Positions 51,188 through 60,018 of a stretch of 64,000 nt of DNA are shown here, in pieces. Origin of the DNA: Cellvibrio polysaccharolyticus (GTDB lineage: Bacteria > Pseudomonadota > Gammaproteobacteria > Pseudomonadales > Cellvibrionaceae). The stretch lies in NCBI RefSeq assembly GCF_015182315.1, contig NZ_PRDL01000001.1:186001-250000 (forward strand). Reading direction: 5' to 3'. Each line of letters starts with the position of its first letter. Position 1 is the first letter of the stretch. The notes under the pieces are model-generated. The model had not been told where the DNA came from and made no database searches. It was given only the letters and a program-made list of their open reading frames with translations. Both the position numbers and the translations under genes were made by a program.

Positions 51188-51241
51188 GCAAAGCGGCTAC
51201 AAATTTGTCCGTATTGCTCAGGGCTATAAAATAGATAACTA

Positions 51242-52402
51242 TCAGGATTCCACTCTTTCCATTTGCATTTTACTCATCCGACCGCCATGTACTGTCAGTT
51301 TGGAAAAAGCAGTATCTATTTCCTGAAGCTCAGTTGCTGTTAACGCAATATGTACAGCACCCAGATTTTCATCAAGATGGTTCGGGTTGCGAGTGCCGGG
51401 AATAGGCACTATCCAGGGTTTTTGTGCCATTAACCAGGCCAGTGCAAATTGCGCGGGTGTGGCATTCTTCTTTTCTGAAAAAATTTTCAATACATCAATA
51501 ATAGGTTTATTGGCTGCCAGGTTTTCCGGCGTGAAGCGTTCAAAACCTGCGCGAAGGTCGGTAGCAGCATCAAGCTGTGTGTTGGCATCAATGGTTCCCG
51601 TCAAGTAACCCATGCCCATTGGCCCCCAGGGAACGAAGCCAATACCCAGTTCTTCGCAAACAGCAAGCACACCATTGTTTTCCGGGTCTCTATTCATCAG
51701 CGAATATTCAGTTTGTACGGCGGCAACCGGTTGAATGGCATGCGCCCTGCGAATAGTGCGCGCACTGGCTTCAGAGAGGCCAAAATGCAACACTTTGCCT
51801 TGCTGGATAAGATCTTTAATCGCACCGGCCACATCTTCAATAGGAACGCTCGGGTCAACGCGATGCTGGTAATAAAGATCGATACGATCTGTTTTCAGAC
51901 GCGTTAGGGATGCATCTACAACCTTCTTGATATGTTCGGGTCGGCTATTCAAACCCCCCTTTTCCAAATCAAAACCAAATTTGGTGGCGATAACAATTTT
52001 ATCGCGAAAGGGAGCAAGGGCTTCACCGACAAGCGTCTCGTTGGTAAATGGGCCATAGACTTCTGCAGTATCAAAAAAGGTGACGCCTTTTTCATAGGCT
52101 CTGCGAATGACTTGAATGCCCTGATGTTTATCGGCCGGTGGGCCGTAGTTGGCACTGATGCTCATACAGCCTGCGCCCATTGCAGAAACTTCCAGCGCAC
52201 CCAACTTGCGCGTTTTTATGGTGTGGTTAACTTTACTGCTGGTGCTTTCGGTTGCGCCCGTCGGGTGCGGGGCGCCAGCTAATGAAAATTTGCTGAGCGC
52301 CAGGCCCGCACCTATCAACGCGGTATTGGTCAGAAAATCGCGGCGGTTGAAGGGTTTTTCTTCTGCTGAAAAATTGCCATTCGCATTGCTATCGTTGCTC
52401 AT
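51242..52402 (-). CDS. Aldo/keto reductase with a Tat signal
   Basis: A 386-residue enzyme. Residues 19-45 form a twin-arginine signal (NRRDFLTNTALIGAGLAL), so it should be exported folded. The AKR catalytic tetrad is visible: Asp in FFDTAEVYG with Tyr, Lys in IVIATKFGF, His in YYQHRVDPS. It belongs to the AKR11/13-like group; NADPH binding implies it would need cofactor in the periplasm, which is unusual. GGAGATA precedes the ATG at 52402. It is the last gene of a three-gene operon behind two flavodoxin-like reductases. Confidence 0.92.
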   Translation of the reverse strand: MSNDSNANGNFSAEEKPFNRRDFLTNTALIGAGLALSKFSLAGAPHPTGATESTSSKVNHTIKTRKLGALEVSAMGAGCMSISANYGPPADKHQGIQVIRRAYEKGVTFFDTAEVYGPFTNETLVGEALAPFRDKIVIATKFGFDLEKGGLNSRPEHIKKVVDASLTRLKTDRIDLYYQHRVDPSVPIEDVAGAIKDLIQQGKVLHFGLSEASARTIRRAHAIQPVAAVQTEYSLMNRDPENNGVLAVCEELGIGFVPWGPMGMGYLTGTIDANTQLDAATDLRAGFERFTPENLAANKPIIDVLKIFSEKKNATPAQFALAWLMAQKPWIVPIPGTRNPNHLDENLGAVHIALTATELQEIDTAFSKLTVHGGRMSKMQMERVES

Positions 52403-52430
52403 AGAATATCTCCGGATAAGAGGACATGTT

Positions 52431-53216
52431 TCAAGCGTTTGTAAAAATGGCTGAAAGCTGTTTGCGCAAACGTGCAATGTCAGCATCAATTTTCGGATTT
52501 TTCATAACGTCATGGCATGAAAACGACGGTAAAATTTCTACGCCACAAAATTTGTAATTAGCGGTGTTTTGCACAAAAACGTCATCTACGGTTTTACCTT
52601 CAAACAACCGCTGGTTTTTATCGCCAAAGGATTCTTCCGGTGCATTCCAGGTGAGCGATACCATGTATTTTTTACCTTGCAGGGTGCCGCCAGTGCCGTA
52701 TTGTTTGCTGGAGTCTTCGCGTGTTCTGCCGTCACCGGTAATAAATTTTCCACTCAACATGGCCGCAGTGAATACTTCATCCACGTATTTTTTATAAATC
52801 CAGGGCGTGTTAAACCAGTAAACCGGCGATTGCAAAATAATGAGGTCTGCCCAGAGATGCTTTTGCACTTCAGCGTCAATGTTGTAGCCTTGTTCGATGG
52901 CGGTGTGCTGAACGCTGCAACCGAATTTTTCCATTTCTTCCTGAATAACACCGACCAATGTTGTGTTCAGCCTTCCGGCGGAGATTCCTTTATAAATTTG
53001 ATGGGCATTAATTATCAAAACATTTTCTGACTTGTTTTTACGAATATTTCTTTTGGGGATTTCTGCTGCATTAAAATTTTGAGGCGTTGCCGCCCCTGCA
53101 AGGTTGCTAACCACTAACCCCGCACCTATCAATGCGGTATTGGCTAAAAGTTCGCGACGGCTTAAAGATTTTTTTTCTAATGAAAGTTCATTATTCTTAT
53201 CTTCTATACTGTTCAT
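52431..53216 (-). CDS. MdaB-like NAD(P)H quinone reductase with a Tat signal
   Basis: A 261-residue protein. Residues 18-43 form a Tat signal (SRRELLANTALIGAGLVVS); from residue 65 the sequence is a full flavodoxin-like MdaB enzyme (ENVLIINAHQ, LWADLIILQSPVYWFNTPW, YGTGGTLQGKKYMVSLTWNA). MdaB-type enzymes use FAD to reduce quinones by two electrons. The Tat tag on this fold is uncommon. The coding DNA is almost identical over 300 bases to the next gene, and the signal segment resembles that of the aldo/keto reductase. It lies 28 bases upstream of that gene. Confidence 0.92.
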   Translation of the reverse strand: MNSIEDKNNELSLEKKSLSRRELLANTALIGAGLVVSNLAGAATPQNFNAAEIPKRNIRKNKSENVLIINAHQIYKGISAGRLNTTLVGVIQEEMEKFGCSVQHTAIEQGYNIDAEVQKHLWADLIILQSPVYWFNTPWIYKKYVDEVFTAAMLSGKFITGDGRTREDSSKQYGTGGTLQGKKYMVSLTWNAPEESFGDKNQRLFEGKTVDDVFVQNTANYKFCGVEILPSFSCHDVMKNPKIDADIARLRKQLSAIFTNA

Positions 53217-53235
53217 GAAATATCTCCGTATTAAA

Positions 53236-53826
53236 TTATAAAATAGCTGAAATTTGTTTTCTTAAACGCATAATATCCGAATTTATTTCGGGAATTTTCA
53301 TGACGTCATGGCATGAAAAAGACGGCAAAATTTCTACGCCACAGAATTTGTAATTGGCGGTATTTTGCATAAATACTTCATCTACGGTTTTTCCCTCAAA
53401 CAACAATTGACTTTTATCCCCAAACGCTTCTCTCGGAGCATTCCATGTTAGGGACAACATGTATTTTTTACCTCGCAGTGTGCCGCCGGTGCCGTATTGT
53501 TTGCTGGAGTCTTCGCGTGTTCTGCCGTCACCGGTAATAAAGTGGCCACTCAACATGGCCGCAGTGAATACTTCATCCACATACTTTTTATAAATCCAGG
53601 GCGTGTTAAACCAGTAAACCGGCGATTGCAAAATAATGAGGTCTGCCCAGAGATGCTTTTGCACTTCGGCGTCAACGTCGTAGCCTTGTTCGATGGCGGT
53701 GTGCTGAACGCTGCAACCGAATTTTTCCATTTCTTCCTGAATAACACCGACCAATGTTGTGTTCAGCCTTCCGGCGGAGATTCCCTCATAAAACTGATGT
53801 GCGTTAATGATTAAAACGTTTTTCAT
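53236..53826 (-). CDS. mdaB: MdaB-like NAD(P)H quinone reductase, cytosolic
   Basis: A 196-residue enzyme of normal MdaB length, starting MKNVLIINAHQF at ATG 53826 with GAGG upstream; a longer frame to 53883 lacks support. It has the same fold and motifs as its exported paralogue, with no signal peptide. It is the first gene of the operon (19 bases before the Tat form), divergent from a YqhC-like AraC regulator, which suggests induction by aldehydes or quinones. Confidence 0.93.
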   Translation of the reverse strand: MKNVLIINAHQFYEGISAGRLNTTLVGVIQEEMEKFGCSVQHTAIEQGYDVDAEVQKHLWADLIILQSPVYWFNTPWIYKKYVDEVFTAAMLSGHFITGDGRTREDSSKQYGTGGTLRGKKYMLSLTWNAPREAFGDKSQLLFEGKTVDEVFMQNTANYKFCGVEILPSFSCHDVMKIPEINSDIMRLRKQISAIL

Positions 53827-54058
53827 GGCGGCCTCTGGCTGTGCATTAGTGCTATGCGAGACAGTCTGCCCTGAAACAGGCAATACCCGGTTGTCAAAAG
53901 TGACGCAATTCTTGCCCGATTCAACGAATGGTCATCGTGCTTGGTAACGAGTTTGCCAAAGAGTGATAGTCTTTTACTTATGTAGCCCGGCCTTAATAAG
54001 CCGGGTTGAGAGGTACTCTTACAGGAATGTGCAGTCAGCTCTTGCAGAGAGAAGGTGA

Positions 54059-54958
54059 ATGACGATGGACGCTGAATTGTTAGCCCGTGCTGTACTTAAA
54101 ATTGCTCACCAGGATGGTGATTACCTGACGCAAATACCTGCGCTACGGGTGTATCGCCGCAGTCAGGTATCGGCACCTATGCCGTGTATTTATGGTTTGG
54201 GTTTGGGCATTGCTGTGCAGGGGGCAAAGAGGGTCACTTTGGGCAGCGACATTTTCGATTACAGTGTCAATCAATCGCTGGTTACATCCATTGATGTGCC
54301 GGTAGTGGCGCACGTTACTCAGGCCAGTGTTGATGAGCCTTATCTTGGCGTTTGGCTGGATCTTGATGCGCGGGTAATTTCCCAACTGGTGTCTGAAATG
54401 GAGTTCGTCCGTGATTTGAAACCGGGTAGTGCCCGCGCCTTGTCCGTGGTTGATCTGGATAAGAACTTGCTGGATGCATTGTGCCGGTTGATTCGTCTTC
54501 TGGATGAACCGGCTTTGTTGCCAACCCTGGCGCCGCTTATTCAGCAGGAAATTACCCTGCGCTTATTGCATGGCGCGCACGGGCCAATACTGCGACACCT
54601 GGTTACTATCGGTTCACCCGGCCAACAAGTTGCCCGCGTCATTTCCTGGTTGAAATTAAACTTTACGCAAGATGTGTTGGTAGATGATCTGGCAGCCAAA
54701 GCGCATATGAGTGCCTCCACTTTTCGCCAGCATTTTCGTGCAGTAACCGGTATGAGCCCGCTGCAATACATTAAAAATTTGCGCTTGCAGGAAGCGCGAC
54801 AATTGATGATGAACGACAGCCTTGACGCAAGCAGCGCGGCGGTACAAGTCGGCTACGAAAGCGCCTCCCAATTCAGCCGTGAATACACCCGATTATTTGG
54901 CGCGCCGCCGTTGCGCGATGTGAAAAATTTTCGCGTGGGTGATATCGCCGGTAAATAG
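54059..54958 (+). CDS. AraC-family regulator, YqhC-like
   Basis: A 299-residue regulator. The N-terminal AraC_N domain (about 15-170; IYGLGLGIAVQGAKRVTLGS, PYLGVWLDLDARV) precedes a C-terminal double helix-turn-helix (VDDLAAKAHMSASTFRQHFR and AAVQVGYESASQFSREYTRL). It is the group of E. coli YqhC, which activates yqhD and the aldo/keto reductase dkgA on aldehyde stress. The divergent operon includes an aldo/keto reductase and two quinone reductases, so it is the likely activator. A second ATG two codons on is also possible. Confidence 0.92.
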   Translation: MTMDAELLARAVLKIAHQDGDYLTQIPALRVYRRSQVSAPMPCIYGLGLGIAVQGAKRVTLGSDIFDYSVNQSLVTSIDVPVVAHVTQASVDEPYLGVWLDLDARVISQLVSEMEFVRDLKPGSARALSVVDLDKNLLDALCRLIRLLDEPALLPTLAPLIQQEITLRLLHGAHGPILRHLVTIGSPGQQVARVISWLKLNFTQDVLVDDLAAKAHMSASTFRQHFRAVTGMSPLQYIKNLRLQEARQLMMNDSLDASSAAVQVGYESASQFSREYTRLFGAPPLRDVKNFRVGDIAGK

Positions 54959-55126
54959 TTCAGATAAAGCGTCTGCGCCTCCGTTCAGAACTTTACCGCC
55001 CTGCGCTAACCGGTTCCCCGGTGTTTTATTGGCGACACCCCTTGCCAGTACCCTGTTCCCAACCTTTTACTGACGCCCGTGATGGGGGAATCAGCAAGAA
55101 ATATTGGTTTCGGAGTAAACGGGTGA

Positions 55127-55154
55127 TTGACATTGTCAAAAATCAGCGTAATAT
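55127..55154 (+). promoter_or_regulatory. Sigma-70 promoter of the cold-shock gene
   Basis: TTGACA at 55127-55132 and TAATAT at 55149-55154 with a 16-base spacer. It would give a leader of about 145 bases before the ATG at 55308, which is typical of cspA-type cold-responsive transcripts. Confidence 0.75.
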
Positions 55155-55307
55155 CGGGCACAGCTTGAAAATACGCTTAATATTTATGCCTCAAACTTCG
55201 AAGTTCCAGTAGGTTTTTCGTAGTGTTTACATAAGTAATTCCCGAATTTCCAGCATAACTTCCCTTCGGGGGTAAATTTACTTCTGTATTGATTAATAGG
55301 TAACACT

Positions 55308-55517
55308 ATGTCTAAAACTACTACTGGCACTGTAAAATGGTTTAACGAAGCTAAAGGTTTCGGTTTCATTCAACAAGAATCCGGCCCGGACGTTTTCGCT
55401 CACTTCAGCGCCATTTCTGGCTCAGGCTTCAAAACCCTGGTTGAAGGTCAGCGCGTAAGCTTCACCGTTACTCAAGGCCAAAAAGGCCCACAGGCTGAAA
55501 ACATCCAGGCTATCTGA
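55308..55517 (+). CDS. Cold-shock protein, CspA family
   Basis: A 69-residue single-domain OB-fold protein of normal length. RNP1 is KGFGFIQ (in KWFNEAKGFGFIQQES) and RNP2 is DVFAHFS. It binds single-stranded RNA and DNA as an RNA chaperone in cold or growth transitions. It has its own promoter, a long leader and a strong terminator, so it is monocistronic. TTAATAGGTAAC precedes the ATG, and GGT may serve as a weak ribosome site. Confidence 0.97.
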   Translation: MSKTTTGTVKWFNEAKGFGFIQQESGPDVFAHFSAISGSGFKTLVEGQRVSFTVTQGQKGPQAENIQAI

Positions 55518-55563
55518 TTATAAGGCTGTCTAACAGCTAATCAGACTGCAGATGCAGCACTGG

Positions 55564-55594
55564 AAAGGCGAAATCTTCGGATTTCGCCTTTTTT
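55564..55594 (+). terminator. Intrinsic terminator of the cold-shock gene
   Basis: AAAGGCGAAATC and GATTTCGCCTTT form a perfect 12-bp stem capped by a TTCG tetraloop, followed by TTT. A strong terminator. Confidence 0.95.
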
Positions 55595-55716
55595 ATTGCC
55601 TGCAATTTCATCAGGCGTAATCGCCGGGCCGCGCTATTATTCAGGGAACCGGCTGACCGCAGCGATGCTCTAAAGAATTCCTTTCCGGTTGTCCCCTATT
55701 TCCTGCCGAGGTGGCT

Positions 55717-56985
55717 ATGCGCTTGTCCTCCTGCTTTAACATCCTTATCGGTTTTACCTTGCTGTTTGGCGCCAGTGTACAAGCCGCTCCCGATACCATG
55801 CCTGCAACCCGTCATCTGGATAGCCTTGTGGTGGGCGCCGGGTGTTTTTGGGGCGTGGAGAAGCGTTTTGAAGCGATGGAGGGTGTGGTGGATGCGGTAT
55901 CAGGTTACGCCGACGGTCGCGGCGTGAAACCCACCTATAAAGACATTACCCGACGAGCAAACCAGCATAATCCGGATAACCATGCCGAGGTGGTGCAAAT
56001 TACCTTTAACCCGGCCGTTATCAGCGCGCAAACCCTGTTGCAGCGCTACTTTGAAATGCACGACCCGACGCAGCTGAACCGTCAGGGCAATGACATTGGT
56101 ACCCAGTACCGTTCTATTATTTTGACCAACAGTGATCAGCAAGCTGAAGTCGCACAGCAAGTGCTGGCGGCTTACCAGCCGTTACTGACGCAGGCCGGTT
56201 ACGGCAGCATTACCACGGTGATCAAACCGCTGGAAACCTTTTACCCGGCAGAAAAATACCATCAGGATTACATTGCCAAAAACCCCAATGGTTATTGCCC
56301 GGATCATTCCACCGGGGTGCGTTTTGATCAAAGCGCCCAACAGCCATCGACCGCCGACAATAGCGGGCTACTTTCCGGCAAACACATTCTGGTGATTGAT
56401 GCCGAAGATTTTTGCCCCTACTGCAAAAAATTCAAAGCCGATGTGGCCGACCATTATCAGGGTGATATTCCCCTGCACTTCCGTTTTGCCAGTCAGCTGG
56501 ACGGGCTGAGTTTGAAAACGCCTACCTGGGCTACGCCGACCATTATTTTGCTGGAAGATGGCAAGGAAGTTTTTGGCCGTCAGGGTTATATGAGCCCGGA
56601 ACAGTTTTATCTGCTGCTCGGCCAGTTCAAGTTGGGTAAAAGCGAAGCCTTTCAGGTGGCCTTTGAAGAAAGCACCGATCAGCGTTTTTGCAAACAATAT
56701 GAAATTTTCAAAAATACGCCGGACGGTGTGTTTGTTGACAAGCTGAGTGGTGCGGTGTTGTTTGATACCCGCGACCGTTTTGATTCCGGCACCGGTTGGC
56801 TGTCATTTACCAAACCGGTGGATGGCGCTGTGATTGAAAAGCCGGACAATAGCTACGGTATGCAGCGCACTGAAATTCGCGCCAAAGTATCCGGTATTCA
56901 TTTAGGGCACGTATTTGATGATGGCCCCAACGGTAAGCCGCGTTATTGTATTAATGCTACCGTACTGGATTTTATTCCTCGCTAA
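55717..56985 (+). CDS. msrAB: Exported methionine sulfoxide reductase fusion, MsrA-Trx-MsrB
   Basis: A 422-residue protein: signal peptide (1-23), MsrA domain (about 35-205; catalytic Cys43 in GAGCFWG, further Cys194 in NGYCPDH), thioredoxin-like domain (about 220-310; CPYC at 233-236), MsrB domain (about 315-422; catalytic Cys411 in RYCIN). It repairs both S- and R-methionine sulfoxide in the periplasm, with the middle domain as likely electron donor. Neisseria PilB has the order Trx-MsrA-MsrB, so the order here is different. The usual MsrB resolving Cys is Thr359 (DSGTGW); Cys325 may replace it. ATG 55717 is preferred over GTG 55711. Confidence 0.92.
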   Translation: MRLSSCFNILIGFTLLFGASVQAAPDTMPATRHLDSLVVGAGCFWGVEKRFEAMEGVVDAVSGYADGRGVKPTYKDITRRANQHNPDNHAEVVQITFNPAVISAQTLLQRYFEMHDPTQLNRQGNDIGTQYRSIILTNSDQQAEVAQQVLAAYQPLLTQAGYGSITTVIKPLETFYPAEKYHQDYIAKNPNGYCPDHSTGVRFDQSAQQPSTADNSGLLSGKHILVIDAEDFCPYCKKFKADVADHYQGDIPLHFRFASQLDGLSLKTPTWATPTIILLEDGKEVFGRQGYMSPEQFYLLLGQFKLGKSEAFQVAFEESTDQRFCKQYEIFKNTPDGVFVDKLSGAVLFDTRDRFDSGTGWLSFTKPVDGAVIEKPDNSYGMQRTEIRAKVSGIHLGHVFDDGPNGKPRYCINATVLDFIPR

Positions 56986-57014
56986 GGTTGTGTTTAAAAC
57001 GTTGTATTAAAAAA

Positions 57015-57054
57015 CAGAGCCCCCCGGCATGGCTATTGATCCGACAGGGCTCTG
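57015..57054. terminator. Bidirectional hairpin between msrAB and the YCII gene
   Basis: CAGAGCCC (57015-57022) pairs with GGGCTCTG (57047-57054); AAAA flanks it on the left and ATTT on the right. The stem is 8 bp with a long loop, and it overlaps the end of the YCII reading frame. Probable terminator for the convergent genes. Confidence 0.6.
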
Positions 57055-57359
57055 ATTTCAATGGCTCCTTTTGCTCGCGCACAGGGCGTACCGGAGACCA
57101 TTTTCACAGCTTCGCGAATATCGGCCGCTTCAATAATAGAAAACCCTGCCAACGGCAGGCCGGGTTGGGCAAAGCTTTCACGCGAGGTTACCGGTGATCC
57201 GCTCCACGCGGTAACGGTGGTGACCTCTTGTGATACGGCTGATACCAGCGCCCCGCCTTGACGTAATGCATCGTCTTCCGCTAAAAATTCCCGTTGTTGC
57301 TGGTCACTCAGTTCCTGCCAATCTTTTTCTGCACCATAAGCCAAACATAAAAATTTCAT
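57033..57359 (-). CDS. YCII-related domain protein
   Basis: A 108-residue YciI-like protein (MKFLCLAYGAEKDW, then LPLAGFSIIEAADIREAVKMV). The family has a ferredoxin-like fold and is found beside ECF sigma factors or as a stand-alone small enzyme; the active-site His/Asp of YciI is not obvious. No sigma gene is adjacent. Function unknown. Confidence 0.85.
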   Translation of the reverse strand: MKFLCLAYGAEKDWQELSDQQQREFLAEDDALRQGGALVSAVSQEVTTVTAWSGSPVTSRESFAQPGLPLAGFSIIEAADIREAVKMVSGTPCARAKGAIEIRALSDQ

Positions 57360-57530
57360 GATTTTCTCCGCGTTTGAATAATTCAGGCGCTTTGGTCAAT
57401 AAGTGAGGTTCCCTGTGATAGTTGTTTCTACCCCTGACTTTAGCAAGCTGGAGCGAGGCATTTGCAGCGCTTTCAGCGACATTATTTATATTGTGTTAAC
57501 TGGCAACACCTGAACGTTGCAAACCGACTT

Positions 57531-57548
57531 GCTGACAAAAATGTCAGC
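57531..57548. promoter_or_regulatory. Palindrome GCTGACA-N4-TGTCAGC upstream of the response regulator
   Basis: A perfect 7-bp inverted repeat with a 4-base spacer, 86 bases before the response regulator start. CTGAC/GTCAG half-sites recur upstream of the RND genes at 59911-59943, so this is a candidate site of that response regulator. Confidence 0.55.
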
Positions 57549-57633
57549 AAAAAGTCAGGCTGGCGTTGGAGAGTTGGATTTACAATGGTAAACAAGCACG
57601 GCCCGGGTGCCCGTGCAGTCAGGAGAAAATAGA

Positions 57634-58344
57634 ATGCGTTTACTTCTGGTAGAAGACGAGGAAAAAACGTCGTCGTATATCAACCGTGCGCTGAGCGAAC
57701 TGGGTTTCACTGTAGACGTTGCCAGTAACGGTCTGGATGGTCTGCACCAGGCCATTCATCATGACTACGATGCGGTGATTCTGGATGTAATGCTGCCAGG
57801 CGTAGATGGTTACAGCGTACTTGAAGGGCTGCGTGCTCACAAACAAACGCCGGTGCTGATGTTGTCTGCGCGGGGTTCGGTTGATGAACGGGTAAAAGGT
57901 TTGCGCGGTGGAGCGGATGATTACTTGCCCAAGCCCTTTTCATTGATTGAGCTGGTCGCTCGCATTCAAGCTTTGCTGCGCCGTCGGGTCAGCGATGGTG
58001 CCGATGTTACACAACTGCAAATTGACGATTTGCATATCGATTTATTAGCCCGCCGTGTTACCCGCGCCGGGGAGCGTCTGGAGCTGACCGCAAAAGAGTT
58101 TTCCTTGTTGAGTTTGCTGGCGCGTCATCAGGGAGAAATTCTCTCCAAAATGATGATTGCCGAACAGGTGTGGGATATGAATTTCGACAGCGATGCCAAC
58201 GTGGTAGAGGTTGCTATCAAACGGTTGCGTGCCAAAGTCGATGCGCCCTACCCGGTTAAACTGTTGCACACCGTGCGTGGCATGGGCTACGTGTTGGAAA
58301 CCCGACCGGATGCATCGCGTAAAAACAGGCAGCACCATGATTAA
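57634..58344 (+). CDS. OmpR/PhoB-family response regulator (CusR/QseB-like)
   Basis: A 236-residue regulator. Receiver domain: acidic pocket Glu7-Asp8, phosphoacceptor Asp51 in VILDVMLPG, Lys100 in DYLPKPF. C-terminal winged helix: RRVTRAGERLELTAKEFSLL and VWDMNFDSDANVVEVAIKRL. AGGAG precedes ATG 57634; a longer frame to 57607 is unlikely. It overlaps the sensor kinase by 8 bases. It resembles heavy-metal or polymyxin-type regulators that control RND pumps, and probably activates the downstream RND operon. Confidence 0.95.
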   Translation: MRLLLVEDEEKTSSYINRALSELGFTVDVASNGLDGLHQAIHHDYDAVILDVMLPGVDGYSVLEGLRAHKQTPVLMLSARGSVDERVKGLRGGADDYLPKPFSLIELVARIQALLRRRVSDGADVTQLQIDDLHIDLLARRVTRAGERLELTAKEFSLLSLLARHQGEILSKMMIAEQVWDMNFDSDANVVEVAIKRLRAKVDAPYPVKLLHTVRGMGYVLETRPDASRKNRQHHD

Positions 58345-59725
58345 ACGCTCTATCTCCGCCCGGCTGGCACTGATGTTTGTGCTGGCATCTGTGGTTATTG
58401 TCGCTACTTGTGCCTTGTTGTTGCGATATTCGTTACATGACTCCTTGCGCAAGCAAATGTACAGCGAGCTGCAATACCGTCATTCGCTGGTGCGGCCTTA
58501 TTTATTAGCGCGCACCGACCTTGATGAATGGCATACGGTAAATGGCAAATTCACTGATCTTTCCAACGCCGAGGGTGGGCGGGTTCAATATTGGATTGTT
58601 GGCGATGAACGCTATCAGGTCGGCGGCCCGCCGCCCGAAGGTGTCAATTGGGAAAACCTGGCAACAGGTTTCAGCCGCGTTGCCGGGCCGGACAACGATT
58701 GTTCGATTTATCTGCTTAGTATCGACTTGCCTGCACAAGGCGTAAGGCCTGTGTTGCGTTATGTTATCGCTATTGATTCCACCCCTTATATGGATACGCT
58801 GGCGGCTTTCACCCGCGTATTAATTGTGGTCAGCCTGGTGGGAGCCGTGCTGGTGGCTTTACTCAGTTTTGCCATTGCGCGGATCGGTATGCGGCCCATT
58901 AATTATTTAAGCCGACAGGCGCACAACCTGGTGCCGGGCAACGCCGGTCAGCGACTGGATCAAACAACGCTGCCAATTGAGCTGCAAACGCTGGCAGAAT
59001 CCTTTAACGGTGTGCTGGCCCGTCAGGAAATTGCCTGGCGACAGCTGGAAAGTTTTAACGCCGATGTTGCGCATGAATTGCGAACCCCGTTAACCAACCT
59101 GATTGGCCAAACCCAATTGGGTTTGTCGCGCAAGCGCGATGTGCATGAGTTGGAAGAACTGTTGCAATCCAACCTTGAAGAACTGGAGCGCATGACCGCC
59201 ATTGTTAACGACATGCTGTTTCTCTCTCACGCCCAGGCCGGTGAACATGCTACGCAGCTCACCCAGGTGTCGTTGCGCGAAGAAAGTATTAAAACTGCCG
59301 AATATGTTGAGCCGTCATTTGCCGAGAGGCAGTTGACCGTTCAAATAGACGGTGATGTGAACGCCTGTATTGACCGGCGATTATTTCATCGGGCATTGGC
59401 GAACCTGTTGGAAAATAGCGCCCGCTACGCGTGGCAGAGCACCCGGGTAACTGTCACCTTGAAACAGGAGAAGGAGTTTGCTCTGGTTTGTGTGGCCAAT
59501 TTTGGCGAAAAAATAGAAGAACAGCATCTGGTGCGTTTGTTCGAGCGTTTTTACCGCGTAGACACTTCCCGCGTTCGCAGTGACATTCAACACGGGCTTG
59601 GTCTTTCCATTGTGCGTGCGGTAGCGTTGATGCACCATGGTGAGGTATTCGCCACCAGCCACGACGGCGTTAATACCTTTGGTTTTTCATTGCTGATTGA
59701 TCCACCGAAAGCCTCGCACACCTGA
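58337..59725 (+). CDS. Sensor histidine kinase (CusS/QseC-like)
   Basis: A 462-residue membrane kinase. Two transmembrane helices (about 8-30 and 158-180) flank a 125-residue periplasmic sensor; a HAMP domain follows (RIGMRPINYLSRQAHNLVPG). The H-box is DVAHELRTPLTNL with phosphoaccepting His246; the ATPase has N-box ANLLENSARYA, DT-type G box and GLGLSIVRAVALMHHGE. It phosphorylates the preceding regulator in response to a periplasmic signal, possibly a metal. ATG 58337 overlaps the regulator's stop. Confidence 0.95.
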   Translation: MIKRSISARLALMFVLASVVIVATCALLLRYSLHDSLRKQMYSELQYRHSLVRPYLLARTDLDEWHTVNGKFTDLSNAEGGRVQYWIVGDERYQVGGPPPEGVNWENLATGFSRVAGPDNDCSIYLLSIDLPAQGVRPVLRYVIAIDSTPYMDTLAAFTRVLIVVSLVGAVLVALLSFAIARIGMRPINYLSRQAHNLVPGNAGQRLDQTTLPIELQTLAESFNGVLARQEIAWRQLESFNADVAHELRTPLTNLIGQTQLGLSRKRDVHELEELLQSNLEELERMTAIVNDMLFLSHAQAGEHATQLTQVSLREESIKTAEYVEPSFAERQLTVQIDGDVNACIDRRLFHRALANLLENSARYAWQSTRVTVTLKQEKEFALVCVANFGEKIEEQHLVRLFERFYRVDTSRVRSDIQHGLGLSIVRAVALMHHGEVFATSHDGVNTFGFSLLIDPPKASHT

Positions 59726-59910
59726 CAGCGTATAAAGGCATAATTTTTTATATCCGCTTATAAACCGATACTTTTTCGTAACAGGTATTGCCGAAAACGC
59801 TTTGGTAATGCCTGTTTTATTACTCCTGACTGGCTGTCAGTTTCACAACAACACCTGTCAGCCATTTTTACCCGCCAGCGGTGAAAAGTATTTTTCGCTT
59901 TCAATGCATT

Positions 59911-59943
59911 CTGACAATTTGGTCAGGAAGTTGTCAGCCTGAC
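59911..59943. promoter_or_regulatory. CTGAC/GTCAG palindromes upstream of the CMD-RND operon
   Basis: CTGAC-N6-GTCAG at 59911-59926 and GTCAG-C-CTGAC at 59933-59943, with further TGTCAG motifs near 59835 and 59856. They share half-sites with the palindrome upstream of the response regulator. This gap (59726-60018) contains no gene. Confidence 0.5.
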
Positions 59944-60018
59944 GACAAGATCTCTTCTCTAAGATAACCCCATAACTTCCGGTTAGCTGATGTTCCAATC
60001 CTTGTTGGAGTTAAGAAG

